The notes under the pieces are model-generated. The model saw only the letters and a program-made list of their open reading frames with translations, was not told where the DNA came from and did no database searches. From Azadirachta indica (Eukaryota > Streptophyta > Magnoliopsida > Sapindales > Meliaceae): a stretch of 64,000 bases of DNA. Where the stretch lies: positions 13,576,481 to 13,640,480 of the forward strand of contig CM040448.1 in assembly GCA_022749755.1 (NCBI GenBank), given 5' to 3'. Every line of letters begins with the position of its first letter. Position 1 is the stretch's first letter. A program made the position numbers and the translations under genes. Below, in pieces: positions 19,208 through 30,450 of the stretch.

Positions 19208-19231
19208 CAATTGCAATTGCAATTGCAATTG
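19208..19231. repeat. Four tandem CAATTG palindromes
   Basis: Four exact copies of CAATTG run in tandem and are followed by CATG. Each unit is a palindrome of the CANNTG type, so the tract is self-complementary. It may be a chance microsatellite. Confidence 0.7.
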
Positions 19232-21060
19232 CATGTCTCAACTCAGGACTCTCAATCGACTCGTCATCATCTAAAGCTGGCCTCTAAAAAATTGTGTGGT
19301 CGAAACTGGAAATCTAAGAGGCTGCCAATAACAAATAATATATTTCTCTATTCCTTTTGTGAAGAAAGCCAGTTACTTACTCTACTCGTGATCATGAAAA
19401 TTTGTCAATTTTAATTTTGTGTATACGTGTGCCACTCCGCAAACCTAAGGAAGCTCGAGTCAACAAGGCCCGTTTCATAATATAAAAAATAATACTTAAA
19501 GTGATATGCGTGAAATTTATAATATTTGATTATGAGTAAACTCTCTTGGCATGTGAGAGAAAAATATCATCTAAATTAAATGAAATTATTTAAATGATGT
19601 TATATATAATTTTATCACAAATTTTTAATATAATATTAATAATTTATAAATATATTGTATAAAATATCAAAACAAAAGTTGTCATTACATTTAATTTTTA
19701 TAATTTAAACAAGAAGTACATTTTGTAAATGTTTGTTTTAATTTTTAAATTTTAAATTACGGGCAAACATAAAAATTGTGGTGGAAACCAATACAAAGCT
19801 ACATACGTTTTATATATAGAGAGAGAGAGAGCTGGCTTTCAAAATAATTTTTTAAAAAAATTATTATAGTAAACTAAGTTTTGAAATTAATTTCGATACA
19901 AGAAAATAGACGCGTCACGAACTACTAAAAAGTGAACAAATGATTGAGACCTCTCTTGTCTTGTAGGAGCAGATGGGGTTAATAAAAACACTTGCTCAGA
20001 AAAAGAGGACGATCACAGAACTCGGTTTAATCAATCCTACGTGTTCCCATTCCCAACAAAAACAGAAAATGACAAAACAATTTTATCATCAAAATAACTA
20101 TTTTAAATTTTTAAGTCTTAACCATTTTATCATAAAAAAATAATCTTAGGGTGAGGTGGAATTCCACCGATATCAGCTGGTGGAATTTTTTATAATGTAT
20201 AAGTTTGATTTTTTTTAAATTTTGAGTAATTTTTTTTTATAGAAGACAAATTTGTAGACGTCGATATGTTATAACAATCTTTATGTCTTTTTAGTATTAT
20301 TAATAAAATTTTTATAAATTTTAAATAAATTATAAATAAACAAATAAATTTGTAATACTCAAGAAAAAAAGTCTTAACCATTTTAAGAAATAATATCAAA
20401 TAATTTTTTAATATTTTTTATTTAAAAAATTTTCTTGTAACAAATACTAACAAACATATTTTTATTTTTCTTATAAAAATATATTTTTAAAATATTATAT
20501 TTATAATTTTCAATACTATTTGAAAATGATAACCAAACAGACTCTCAACTTCTCTTAAGAACACATAACTTAGCCATCAAAATTTATTCTAATGGTGAGA
20601 ATGCAAGATTATAAGAAGAGTGCTTTTGACTTCTATTGATCACGGCTAGTAAGAATTCCGTGTTAAGAGAGAATGTTTTAAAATTTTTTAGTAAATATCT
20701 TTCTTTAATGAGAATAAATTTTTAAATATTGAGTGTATCACAACAGATGTTAAATTTTTTAATAAAATTTTTAATAGATTTTTAATAAAATATTAAATTT
20801 ATAACATTTAAAAAAAAAAAACCTAACTTTGTTTGGTCGGTTTGTTTTTGCTCTTTTTCCAAGCAAACAGTTCTCAATTCGGTGACTGACCCTTAAAATG
20901 AGACTTCAGCAATTAAATTAAATAAATTACACTCTCTCTTTTATGTTATACAATTCAATACATCCTCTCTCCCGTTAAAGACAAATAAATAAATAAATAT
21001 AAGAATTTGTTGTATTCAGTTGTCAGCGAGAAAATTTAGAAGAAATAATTAAATGGCTCT

Positions 21061-21155
21061 GATAGGGATAGCTGGGATGACGATGATTTGATCCGTGCAG
21101 ATTGTTTTACTTTTACACCATCACCCCCTGCGTCATCATCGTCACATTCCCATAG
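21061..21155. other. Imperfect fold-back with GACGATGAT stem
   Basis: The left arm reads CTGGGATGACGATGAT and, ~50 nt later, the right arm reads ATCATCGTCACATTCCCAT. They pair through a perfect 10-bp core (TGACGATGAT/ATCATCGTCA), with flanking GGGA/TCCC pairing after a 3-nt bulge and a GTGCAG/CTGC pairing towards the loop. No known miRNA sequence is recognised in it. Confidence 0.35.
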
Positions 21156-21867
21156 TTTATAATAATTTAATTATTTTTAAAAATTGTAACATGTTATTAA
21201 CAAGTACATGTATATATATATATACATAGTCGCGTATGTGAATAATAAAATTGGTACATAAGAATTAATAGATATAGGTGTAGTCATCCTATGGGGGACA
21301 TGGAGGCACCACCAGCATCACCATCGCATAACATGCCATAGCCGTCGACATCAAACGGGTTCAATTCTTCTACGATTTTGTGGTGGTGGAAACGTAGTCG
21401 GTGTGCGTGATGCAAATTAACGCAATCCCTAATAATAATTCAGAGCAATTAATATTTGTCCCTATTTTTAAATGATTTCAACTCTTTCTAACCAACCAAC
21501 ACATCTCCAAATATATGTTCTATTAATTATTATTATTATTATTATTATTAATGTCTTTTAAATAATTTTATTATATTTTAATGTAATGTTGTTTGTGATA
21601 TTGAATGAAATTTTTGTTTTGTTTTATTTTAAAAAAAAAAAAGAACTATTAATTTTAAAGTGGCGGAGAGGAGGGTCAGTATAAAGCAATGTGGATATAT
21701 AATCACATGCTATCTTATGAAGTATAATTGTAATTGTATTTACGATCGTTACTTAATAAATAAATAAAATTATTTTTACGTTTCGTTTAAGTTAAAATTC
21801 AGGAAATATTTAGCTACCTCTGTAATCGTTTGACATTACGAATGTTTCTGATGCAGTGGAGATTTTC

Positions 21868-21946
21868 TGATGGGCTTGAATAGCCCAATACATCGAAGCA
21901 TGCAATGGGCCTACGTTGAGCCCATCATGATCTTGGACTAGCCCAG
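21868..21946. promoter_or_regulatory. Cluster of GGGCT/AGCCC (site II-like) motifs
   Basis: Within 79 bp there are two TGGGC words on the + strand and three AGCCCA words. They include a perfect 9-bp inverted pair TGATGGGCT (21868-21876) and AGCCCATCA (21919-21927). TGGGCC/T 'site II' elements are common in promoters of housekeeping and proliferation genes in plants. The cluster is ~1.1 kb upstream of the galactosyltransferase ATG, so it may belong to that promoter or to a decayed element. Confidence 0.35.
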
Positions 21947-23053
21947 TAATATTCTGTTCAAACTGAAACATGCTGCTTGTGTTATAGCTTTACCAATTGC
22001 TATCAGTACTACTGCTATTTGTGCAAAAGTTTTAGTAAAAAATAATTAATAATATTTGAAATTTTGCCAAACATATGATTAAAAATGTAATTGTAACACA
22101 TTTAATTATCAAGTCAATTTGTATAATAAAATTTGCATACGTAATAGTTTTAAGACTTTGATTTGCTAGGTTTATATTATTGAATAGCATAAGCCTATCT
22201 GTAATCTGCTAGTTAGCTTTTTATATCAATAAAATCTGGATTAATAATTTTATTACTAAATTGGTAAATTAATTGTTTTCAAATAAAGCAACAAACTATT
22301 GTAAATACATACCAAATAGCAATGACCCAATTCAGATTTTTATGGATTTTGATTTCCATAACAATCTATTAGCATCAATTGTTACATTGTTCAATATTCA
22401 TATATATCTAAATTACACTTTACATATACACTTCTGACTTCTTTAAATCTAGTAATATCGAAGCGATAAAATTAAAATATAAAATTTGTGTAATTATTTA
22501 TATGATAATTACACTCATTAATAAGTACATATTATTAATAAAATAACCAAGTCACAATTATTTAACACAAATTAATAATTAATAAAGATTATATGATTTA
22601 TTATATAAATTTTATATTGAAGTAATAGAATTTTGAATTTTTTTATTCAAATTTTTGATAAGGCTAATCTCCTCGGATTAACTCTCATCTTGAACTCAAA
22701 ATTTATAATAATAATAATAATAATTTTAGCCTAAAATTTTTAGGCATGTAAAGAATATTAACATTTTTTCAGAAAAAAAGATTGATTGTAAAAAACAAAA
22801 ACTTGTTGTTCGTTATTTGGGAAGAGGCACTGAAACAAAAGAAATCTACCAACCCAGAAACGAAGTCCCCTGCACAAAGATTTTTTACTGTTTACATCGT
22901 CCAAATCGAATTGGAGATCTCATTTACACAATCTGAGCAAGAAACCCACATAGAAGATCTGCCAAAAACATTATAAATCTACTTCTCCTGTATCCATAAA
23001 CCAAAATTAAAGAAAAAAAAAAAAAGAAATTCAATTACAGAGGAGATACAAAA

Positions 23054-26000
23054 ATGCAGAGCAGGGGATCGGGCAACAGATTGTCGAGCATGGTGGTTAG
23101 AACCCGGATATCATCTCTGTTGCTTTCCATGTTTGCCACTTTTGCTTCCATCTATGTCGCTGGCCGGTTAGTTTTCTCCGATTCATTATAAAGCGATTTT
23201 CTTTTCCCTTTTTGATAGAACAACAATTTGGTAAAAAATGGGTTTTTTGTTCATGGGGCGGCAACAGGTTGTGGCAGGATTCACAGAGCAGAGTTCAATT
23301 GATAAAAGAGCTTGATAGAATCACTGGTCAGGTGAGTGAATCTTTTTTTTTCGGGCTAATTTTAGTTTTCAATATTATGTGTGAAAACGCGATCACTCCT
23401 TTTTTTAATAAATTTGAATTTTCTTAGTTGTTGATGTATGAATATTAACTGGTTAATTGATGCATAGGGGCAATCTGCTATATCGGTGGATGATACATTG
23501 AAAATCATTGCTTGCAGGTAAATGTAATTCCTGTCTTTTTACTTATCCTAATTGAAAAATCCTATGATCTAATTTAATGATTATTACTATCTTTTATTGT
23601 TAGTATAAAGTTTCTTCATTGCCAAAATTCCAATGAAAGATCATTGTTGTTATTAATTTTTTGATAGGGAGCAACGAAAGAAGTTATCAGAACTTGAGAT
23701 GGAGTTAGCTGCTGCTAGAAAGGAGGGTTTTCAGTCAAAGATCTCAATATATACTGATGACAATAAGTCAAAGAGAAGACCCCTAGTTGTGATAGGTATA
23801 CTTACAATGTTTGGTCACAGAAACAATAGAGATGCAATTCGTAAAGCATGGATGGGAAATGGTAAACTACTGTTCCTTTCTGTTGTGTTACTTTATTTCT
23901 CTGCAGGAAAGGAAAATTATTGGATAATTACAGTGTCATTCTCAATATTACCTAACTTGCCCACTTCATGGCAATTTAGAGGTTCAACATCTTTTTATCC
24001 ACAAATATGTAGTTGATGCTATGAGCACTGGTGCATAATATGTTTTAATTTGGGAAAAAATTGTCCCTATCTTGTAATCTTTGTTAATTTATTTAATGGC
24101 AGTAAGATCCTTGGGTTAAATGCTTGATTACATTTCTCTTTCCAGGATTTATAAACCTTTACATCTTGTATGGGTGTATGTTTAATTTGTTGCATTTAGG
24201 CTTTCCTTTTTCTCCCAAATTTTCTATTCACGTGTCTATGTTCTGATGGGAAGAATCCTTCTTGATTGAGTCTTGTTGTTATTGTCTTAGGATTTTTTAA
24301 TCCTGTTCATTACCTTTGCAGCTGCAGCTTTCAAGAAAATGGAGAATGAGAAAGGCATAATTGCACGATTTGTAATTGGAAGAAGGTTTAGTACCTGTAT
24401 TTTTCTAATTGTTATTGCAGTTTCTTGTTCTATGGTATATGTGATATTTCGATAATGCTTAGCTAGAAGTCTTGTGTACTGACAATATGTTCTTGAGCAG
24501 TGCTAATCGTGGTGACAGTATGGACAGGAGTATTGACAGCGAAAATAAGCAGACAAATGACTTCTTGATTCTTGTATGTCTCAATTGGTCACCATTTTGT
24601 ATTTTATCCAGATTTTAAAATTTCATATTTTTAACATGCATTTAACAAACTCCTGGATGAAGTAGCCTTGGTAATCGCAATGCTTGTATCTACAAAAGCC
24701 CAGTTCGGGGCGTTTTCGTGTTCCAATGTTCAAACTTTTTCAGGGCTAACGAGTATAAGCTCCATTATCTGATTGTTTTAACTCTCTTTTGATAGGATAA
24801 CCATGTGGAGGCACCAGAGGAGTTCCCAAAGAAGGCTAAATTGTTCTTTGCTTATGCTGCAGATAAGTGGGATGCTGAGTTTTATGCTAAAGTAAATGAT
24901 GATATTTATGTGAATATGGGTTAGTTCCTTCTTAAATGAAGTAATAATAATACATCTACTGTGTTCTACTGATACTTCATGTAAACTTGGAAAATCTAAT
25001 TTAAGATTTATAGAGGATCTCACATTGCATGTTTTCATGCTTTGCCATGTGGCTACTGTCAGTGGACTTCTGTTTGTCAAATTAGAGTATAATTTTGACA
25101 TATACAATTCAGAAGTTCATTTTCCCCCCCTTCAAAAACATAAACCAAGCTTTTAAGTTTGTGAAACATTATTAATATTCTTATTTTTTCTCTCCATTTT
25201 TAATTCTACTGGCATTCTATTTTCTCGTAAGACACCAGGAAGTATTTTCTTTATCATAGCAATGTTTTTACGATTTATAATGAACTCTTTGCTCATTAAT
25301 GTATCTCCACCTGCTTATCCTTCAAACGTTCTCTGCAGATGCCTTGGGAGCTACCCTTGCAACTCATTTGGATAAGCCCCGTGTTTATATTGGGTGTATG
25401 AAATCTGGCGAAGTTTTCTCTCAACCGTGAGTTTGGCCGAAATTTTTTGAAGATAAGAGTCACTAATGAATTTAAATGTTATGTATTTTCATACTTCTAA
25501 CTGCCAGATTTTGGCAGAGGCCATAAATGGTATGAACCAGATTGGTGGAAGTTTGGCGATAAGAAAACGTAAGTTAATTGTACAGAACTCATATTTTTGT
25601 CAAAAGTATTGACGTGGTTTACACATATGCAGTAAATGGATATTACATTTAGGGAGATTTCCAATTAGTTTCTAAACATATATTCTTTTTGTAACATTTT
25701 ATCTTGCATGGTTGTCTTCTAAATTGAATACAAGTTTGTTGCTTACAACAGATACTTCCGCCATGCATCAGGCGAGATGTACGTAATATCACGAGCTTTG
25801 GCTAAATTTGTATCTATAAATAGGTCAGTTCCTTTTCTTCTGGTTCATCAGCTTTGTCGGCTATCATTGTACAGAGAAAGGATTAATCTATGATTTATTG
25901 TGTATGTAGATCCATACTTCGTACCTATGCCCACGATGATATCAGTGCAGGGTCCTGGTTTCTTGGGCTTGAGGTCAAACATCTCAATGAAGCAAAGTTT

Positions 26001-26351
26001 TGCTGCTCATCTTGGTCATCAGGTCTGTCTTTCCTTTTTCTCTCACACACCCTAAGTTGTGTCAATGTGTAGTCAAGCTCGAAAGTATCACAGATTGAAG
26101 GTTTCCTTCACTCTTCTTTCTTCCTTTTTCTTTTCATTTAACTTGGATGAATGAACTCAAAAATGATCTGAGATAGAATTTGCTTTTATAAAGTTCCAAC
26201 CACCTGAAGATAGTCTCTCTCTTATCAATGGTAATGGCCAAGGTTCAGGATATATACGCTTCAAAATGAAAATCTTCTTTCACTCTATTTCCTTGAGGAG
26301 GTATTGAAGGTGGACTTTCGTGTTTCAGGAGCTATCTGTGCAGGAGTTTAA
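23054..26351 (+). CDS. HPGT1: Hydroxyproline O-galactosyltransferase (HPGT1-like, GT31)
   Basis: The 12 exons are 23054-23166, 23268-23331, 23468-23517, 23668-23861, 24322-24385, 24501-24573, 24796-24919, 25339-25426, 25518-25568, 25752-25823, 25910-26022 and 26329-26351, giving 342 aa. A basic N-terminus and one hydrophobic segment (~19-37, SSLLLSMFATFASIYVAG) mark a type II Golgi membrane protein. A DUF4094-like stem (~40-100) precedes the GT31 domain with RRPLVVIGIL, RDAIRKAW, FVIGRS, the metal-binding DxD-type motif VNDDIYVN (~219-226), GCMKSGEVF and AHDDISAGSW. HPGT enzymes add the first galactose to hydroxyproline of arabinogalactan proteins. The symbol rests on resemblance to Arabidopsis At5g53340, recalled from memory. 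The exon 9 acceptor was chosen at GGCAG|AGGCC because an earlier AG gives a stop. The 12th exon codes for only the last eight residues. Confidence 0.92.
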
Positions 26352-27250
26352 TTTCATTTGGCGTCAACATCCCAAGAAACAAATATATGCCTGATGTCAA
26401 CACAGATTTGAAAGGAGAGTTGATTTATTTCTCTTACATGGTTGATTTCTGCTTGCCAAAAGAAAATACTTCTCTGCTAAAGTTGGTTTCTGGCATTTCG
26501 CCTGTTTGATAGAAGTTGAATTATTTATGATCTGAAGACCCTGTATATGCAAGATGAGCCACAACGAACTCTCACAGGGATAGGCAGTTACTAAACACAC
26601 TTGGATGATGTAGTAGAGTCACAGGCATTATTTTCAGTAACGTAGTGTATCATTCGGGATTATTCTCTCGGCAAACTATAACATTACTATTCTTTTATGA
26701 GTGAAATCATACCATTTAATTCAACAACAGAAGAACATTTGCATGGCTACTTTATCATACTTATATTGAATGAGAACGAGATCCCTAGTGAAGCCGGCAT
26801 ACCATTTGAATGCAGAGAACTAGCAATTATTGACCATTCGATGATCCTCTAGAAGCTAATTAATGGTCAATGGGCTAAAGGTTTACCATCAACTTAATAA
26901 CTAGCAATGTTTAAGTGACTGTATACCGGCGCATTTTTTTTCTTTCAAATTAATTGACGTTGGAAACACAGTAAAAGCAGGAGTATTAGACAATTTGGCA
27001 TGTATCCGTAGTGTTGGGATAATTCTTTTTGCTTCCTCATTGACAAAACAAAATTTGAAGTCGATTCATTACAAAGAGGCATAAAATGATAGATCCTCAT
27101 TCCGAATACAGGGAACCAAACCAATGTGGGTTATCTTTTTATACAATCAGAATAAAAATTGAATTTGATAAAGCAGTACGCACAACTGTTTGAATACTAA
27201 TATCACTCTAACACTCCATATACAGAATACAACCATAATCTTTATTGTTC
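26352..27250. other. Convergent gap between HPGT1-like and UBA genes
   Basis: The two flanking genes point towards each other, so this ~0.9 kb should hold both 3' untranslated regions. I see no other gene or repeat. The open frame at 26397-26600 (-) is not family-like. Confidence 0.5.
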
Positions 27251-29575
27251 TTAGTTTGAACTACTGAGAAGATGCGCCAATGCCTTGTCTGTGTCATTGT
27301 CATGCATTAGTAACACTTCAGCAACATTGTTTGACGTAAATCCCATTTCTCGGAGGACATTGTAACCATTGACGAATTCACGAACCTGAAGGACCCAAAT
27401 GAAGACAATTTCGAGTTGAATGATTTAATAAATCAATACAAGATAACAGCTAGAGCATGTCAACTGCTATACATACAGGAAAAAAACACAGCTCTTCCAA
27501 ACTAGTATGCAAGTAGAAAGAGAATATCACCAGACATTCTGAGCACCTATAACATGATATGTCCCGGAGATGTCAATCAGATATTCTACCTAACAAATCT
27601 TCTAGCTTAAAAATAACAAAATATAAGTCAACGAGAGTCCTAGCATGACAAAAACTTTCTATCACAGGAATACACAAAGCGCTAATTACATGGCGAGATC
27701 CCAACAAATATAATGAACATTTTTTTCTTTCCAGTTTCATATGGGACAGAGTTCCTAGCCTCAGTCCATCAGTTGTAAACTTAGATACCATGAATTTGGT
27801 AAACTATCCAAAAGATAGAAACCAAGAAGCTCCGAAGGATGGACTTGGATCGTATACAAGTTCCCATTATGTAGTCAGGGTATAGGTGAGATTGATAATT
27901 ATACAAATATAATTACAACATAGCTCTGTCTATAATGCGGAAAAGACTAATACTCATGCAGGTGCTGCCAATTTCCACAATGTGAATGCCATTAAATCAG
28001 TCAGAAGATATAGAACGTCAATTATTATTGATCCAATCACCCACCATTAATTACAATAATAGTTAACATGCCTGCAAGAAGCTCAAGAAAATACCTTGGT
28101 TGGATTATCTCCATAGTTCGCAACTGCAATCTGAGCAGCTTCTCGGTTAAGTCCTGATGCAATGTATCTGTTCGCCACAGGGTCCCCAACTGAACCCTGC
28201 ATTGATATCGATGTCAACCTTAACACTTGAAAGCTGATTTTTAGGAATAAAAAGCCTAAACAATATTATGTTCTCATAAGAAATAAAACAATCAGAATGC
28301 ATTTGAATAGCTTTTTTGATAACATATTACTGCAAATATATTATACATGCTAACAATAATGTGCATATCTAAACCTCCTCCCAAATCCTAACACTCACAA
28401 ATTTACAGAAACATGAATGACACAAGCTTCTACAGCAAATAAACTCTTAACAGACGGTAACATACCGAGGAAGAAGTCGATTCACTTTTAGGTGGAGGAT
28501 GATTTTCCATCCCAAGCCTGCTCCAGTTCTGACTACCCTTCTCAGCTTCAGCCAAAACCCTTTTTTCGAAATCAAAATCAAAATGAAAATTGCTCCGGGG
28601 AATCTCTCCGACTTGTGGTGACAATGGAGGCTATAAAATTGCCATGTCAAAGAAGAACAAATTAAATTAATCACCAAAATATAAAACTCAATCAAACTAC
28701 AAATTAAATAATTGTCATGTTTATAGCTCATACATATGTGATGCTACAAAACAACACACGAACTATAGAAAATCCAATTCCCCACTACAAGGTATCTCAA
28801 TATGGATCCGACCGCTTTTGAGATTCACATTATTAGGAAAAATAGAAAAGAGCCGACCATCACTGACCTTTAACCAATGCACTAATGCCAAAACAGAGAG
28901 CTCTATGCGAGCTTGGACAAATGTGAAGTGAAGACTTTCAAACAATCATGATGAAGAACTTTCAATCACTCTTCTATAATCGAACCAAAGGTATACTAGT
29001 TCAAAAGCTCATCTTTTCATTAATCTGAGCCCTTCTAATTAAATTTGACACTTGATGCAAATCATATCAATTCATTGCAAGTCAACGATCAAAAAAATAA
29101 TTCAAGAATTCCATTACTAATTACTAATAAATCTACATATTAAGACAATAGGAGCATACCGGAGGAGTAATTCGATATTCTGGTTTCAAAGCAACCTTAA
29201 TCCCCAATCCTGCTGCAATTAATCACACAAGACAATAAATCGAGCCGTCTGATACTAGAATCTAGGGCTAACAATCGCGACCGTTATATATAACAAAATT
29301 TAAGACTTCTATTATAATTACTGCCACTTTCTCGAGAAAAATAACGGAGACCGTAACGGAAACTTACAAGACGAAGAGGAAGGGGAAGAGCTTTGGTTAT
29401 AAGAGGAGGTACGGGATACGGGAGGGACCATGTTATGGCCCTGCTGACCGATCCTCGGATAAAGAGGCGATCCGTACATCGAATGGTGGCCCGATGAAGC
29501 CGCTGATGACGTAGTCGGCGTTGGTCCGTACATCGGATAAGATGAACCCGCTCTGTTCCTGAAATCGTAGTCCAT
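27251..29575 (-). CDS. UBA/TS-N domain protein
   Basis: The five exons are 29575-29368, 29212-29160, 28630-28466, 28196-28095 and 27385-27251, all GT..AG and in frame, giving 220 aa. The N-terminal ~85 residues are Ser/Pro/Tyr/Gly-rich and probably disordered (MDYDFRNRAGSSYPMYGP). A middle conserved block reads VALKPEYRITPP, then FDFEKRVLAEAEKGSQNWSR. The C-terminal ~75 residues carry a UBA-like helical domain: YIASGLNREAAQIAVANYGD, then NVLREMGFTSNNVAEVLLMH and DTDKALAHLL. UBA domains bind ubiquitin, so a role as a ubiquitin adaptor is an inference from the domain. It resembles the protein I remember as At5g53330, next to HPGT1 there too. Convergent with the galactosyltransferase; its 5' side faces the DUF659 gene. 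Confidence 0.88.
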
Positions 29576-30159
29576 TGATTTTGCGTTCGGATGTGTGAGC
29601 GAGAGCGCGAGAGAGAGAAAATGCGCTTTAGAAGTAAGGATCCGGTGTGAAGGAAACGCGTTGAGAACGAGGGGTAGGGTAGCGTTTTGTTTGCAGGTTT
29701 TGTACTATCCTGTGCTGGGTGTGGGATATACTTGTGTCCTTTTCTGTGCTTTACGTGTTTCGCAAATTTTTGTCCATTTAAACAGGGTACAGTATTTGGG
29801 GAGAATAGTTTCACGATATCCGAAATAAAATTTCTACATTTTTTTAAGAATATTTTTAAAAATTGTATTTTATGAGTTAAAACTTAATATCCGCTCGTTA
29901 ATCATTTTGAATTCAAAAATTCTATGCATAATTACTATAGCGTATAAAATCAGATAAAAAGTGCAGTGTTATGTACATACAAATGTACTGTGCAATTTGC
30001 TTCAAATATTTTCTTTGTAATTTTCAGAACTTTCATTTCACATCGCATATTTTCAGCTACATTTTTTTAAGCTTATGGGTTAAAATTAAAAATTTTGAAA
30101 ATTATAACAAAATTTTGAAAATTTAAAAGACAAGTTAGGAGTTGGACGATACAGCTGAT

Positions 30160-30300
30160 GCACTGTTAGAGCCCTGTAAAAAGAATATACAACCATAAAC
30201 CAAAATGCGTGGTCATTTACTCGCGCCAAATATGGCAGCCATCTGGTATTCAAAGTCCATGCCGTCCAAAGCGTAATATCGAGACTTTTTCTTAGGCACC
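30160..30300 (-). pseudogene. Partial duplicate of the DUF659 gene's 3' end
   Basis: On the - strand this segment reads WTLNTRWLPYLARVNDHAFW and mirrors the last exon's DLNTRQFNAAIFGANDHIFG at 30451-30560. At the DNA level shared words are aaaccaaa.atg.gtggtcattt, ccaaatatggcagc and tgccgtccaaagc. It is ~270 bp downstream of the intact copy. It is diverged and cannot encode the C-terminus intact. Confidence 0.6.
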
Positions 30301-30450
30301 ATTCTATGTATGTACAAGGACACAAAAAGTCGATATCTAAGCACTTCTTCTACATTACATAACCTACCAAAATGAAGAATAACAACTATCTAATAACAAT
30401 TTCAAGGCACTATGAAAATACAAACTAAAGATCAATTGATGCTTGCCCAA

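Larger units (their letters stand above)
16801..23053. other. Gene-poor AT-rich intergenic block
   Basis: Over 6 kb lie between the ABCC promoter side and the galactosyltransferase start, which are divergently arranged. The DNA is dominated by A/T runs and short microsatellites, such as an (ATT)n tract at 21527-21550. I found no convincing exon, tRNA or transposon protein. The few small open frames are low-complexity. Sub-features listed separately are a duplicated segment near 18.8-19.0 kb, a CAATTG tandem, a fold-back near 21.1 kb and a GGGCT/AGCCC cluster near 21.9 kb. The last few hundred bases must hold the galactosyltransferase promoter and leader. Confidence 0.55.

Noticed and set aside
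19136..19414. 92-codon + strand ORF over the CAATTG tandem
   Set aside because: It contains a repeat-derived Gln/Leu run, matches no family and has no promoter or splice support.
25508..25520. Alternative acceptor GCCAG|ATTTTGG for galactosyltransferase exon 9
   Set aside because: It introduces a stop; the next AG (GGCAG|AGGCC) restores the conserved P-x-HKWYEP block.
29595..29875. + strand ORFs opposite the UBA gene's 5' end
   Set aside because: They overlap the promoter and leader of the - strand gene; Cys/Phe-rich translation looks like chance.
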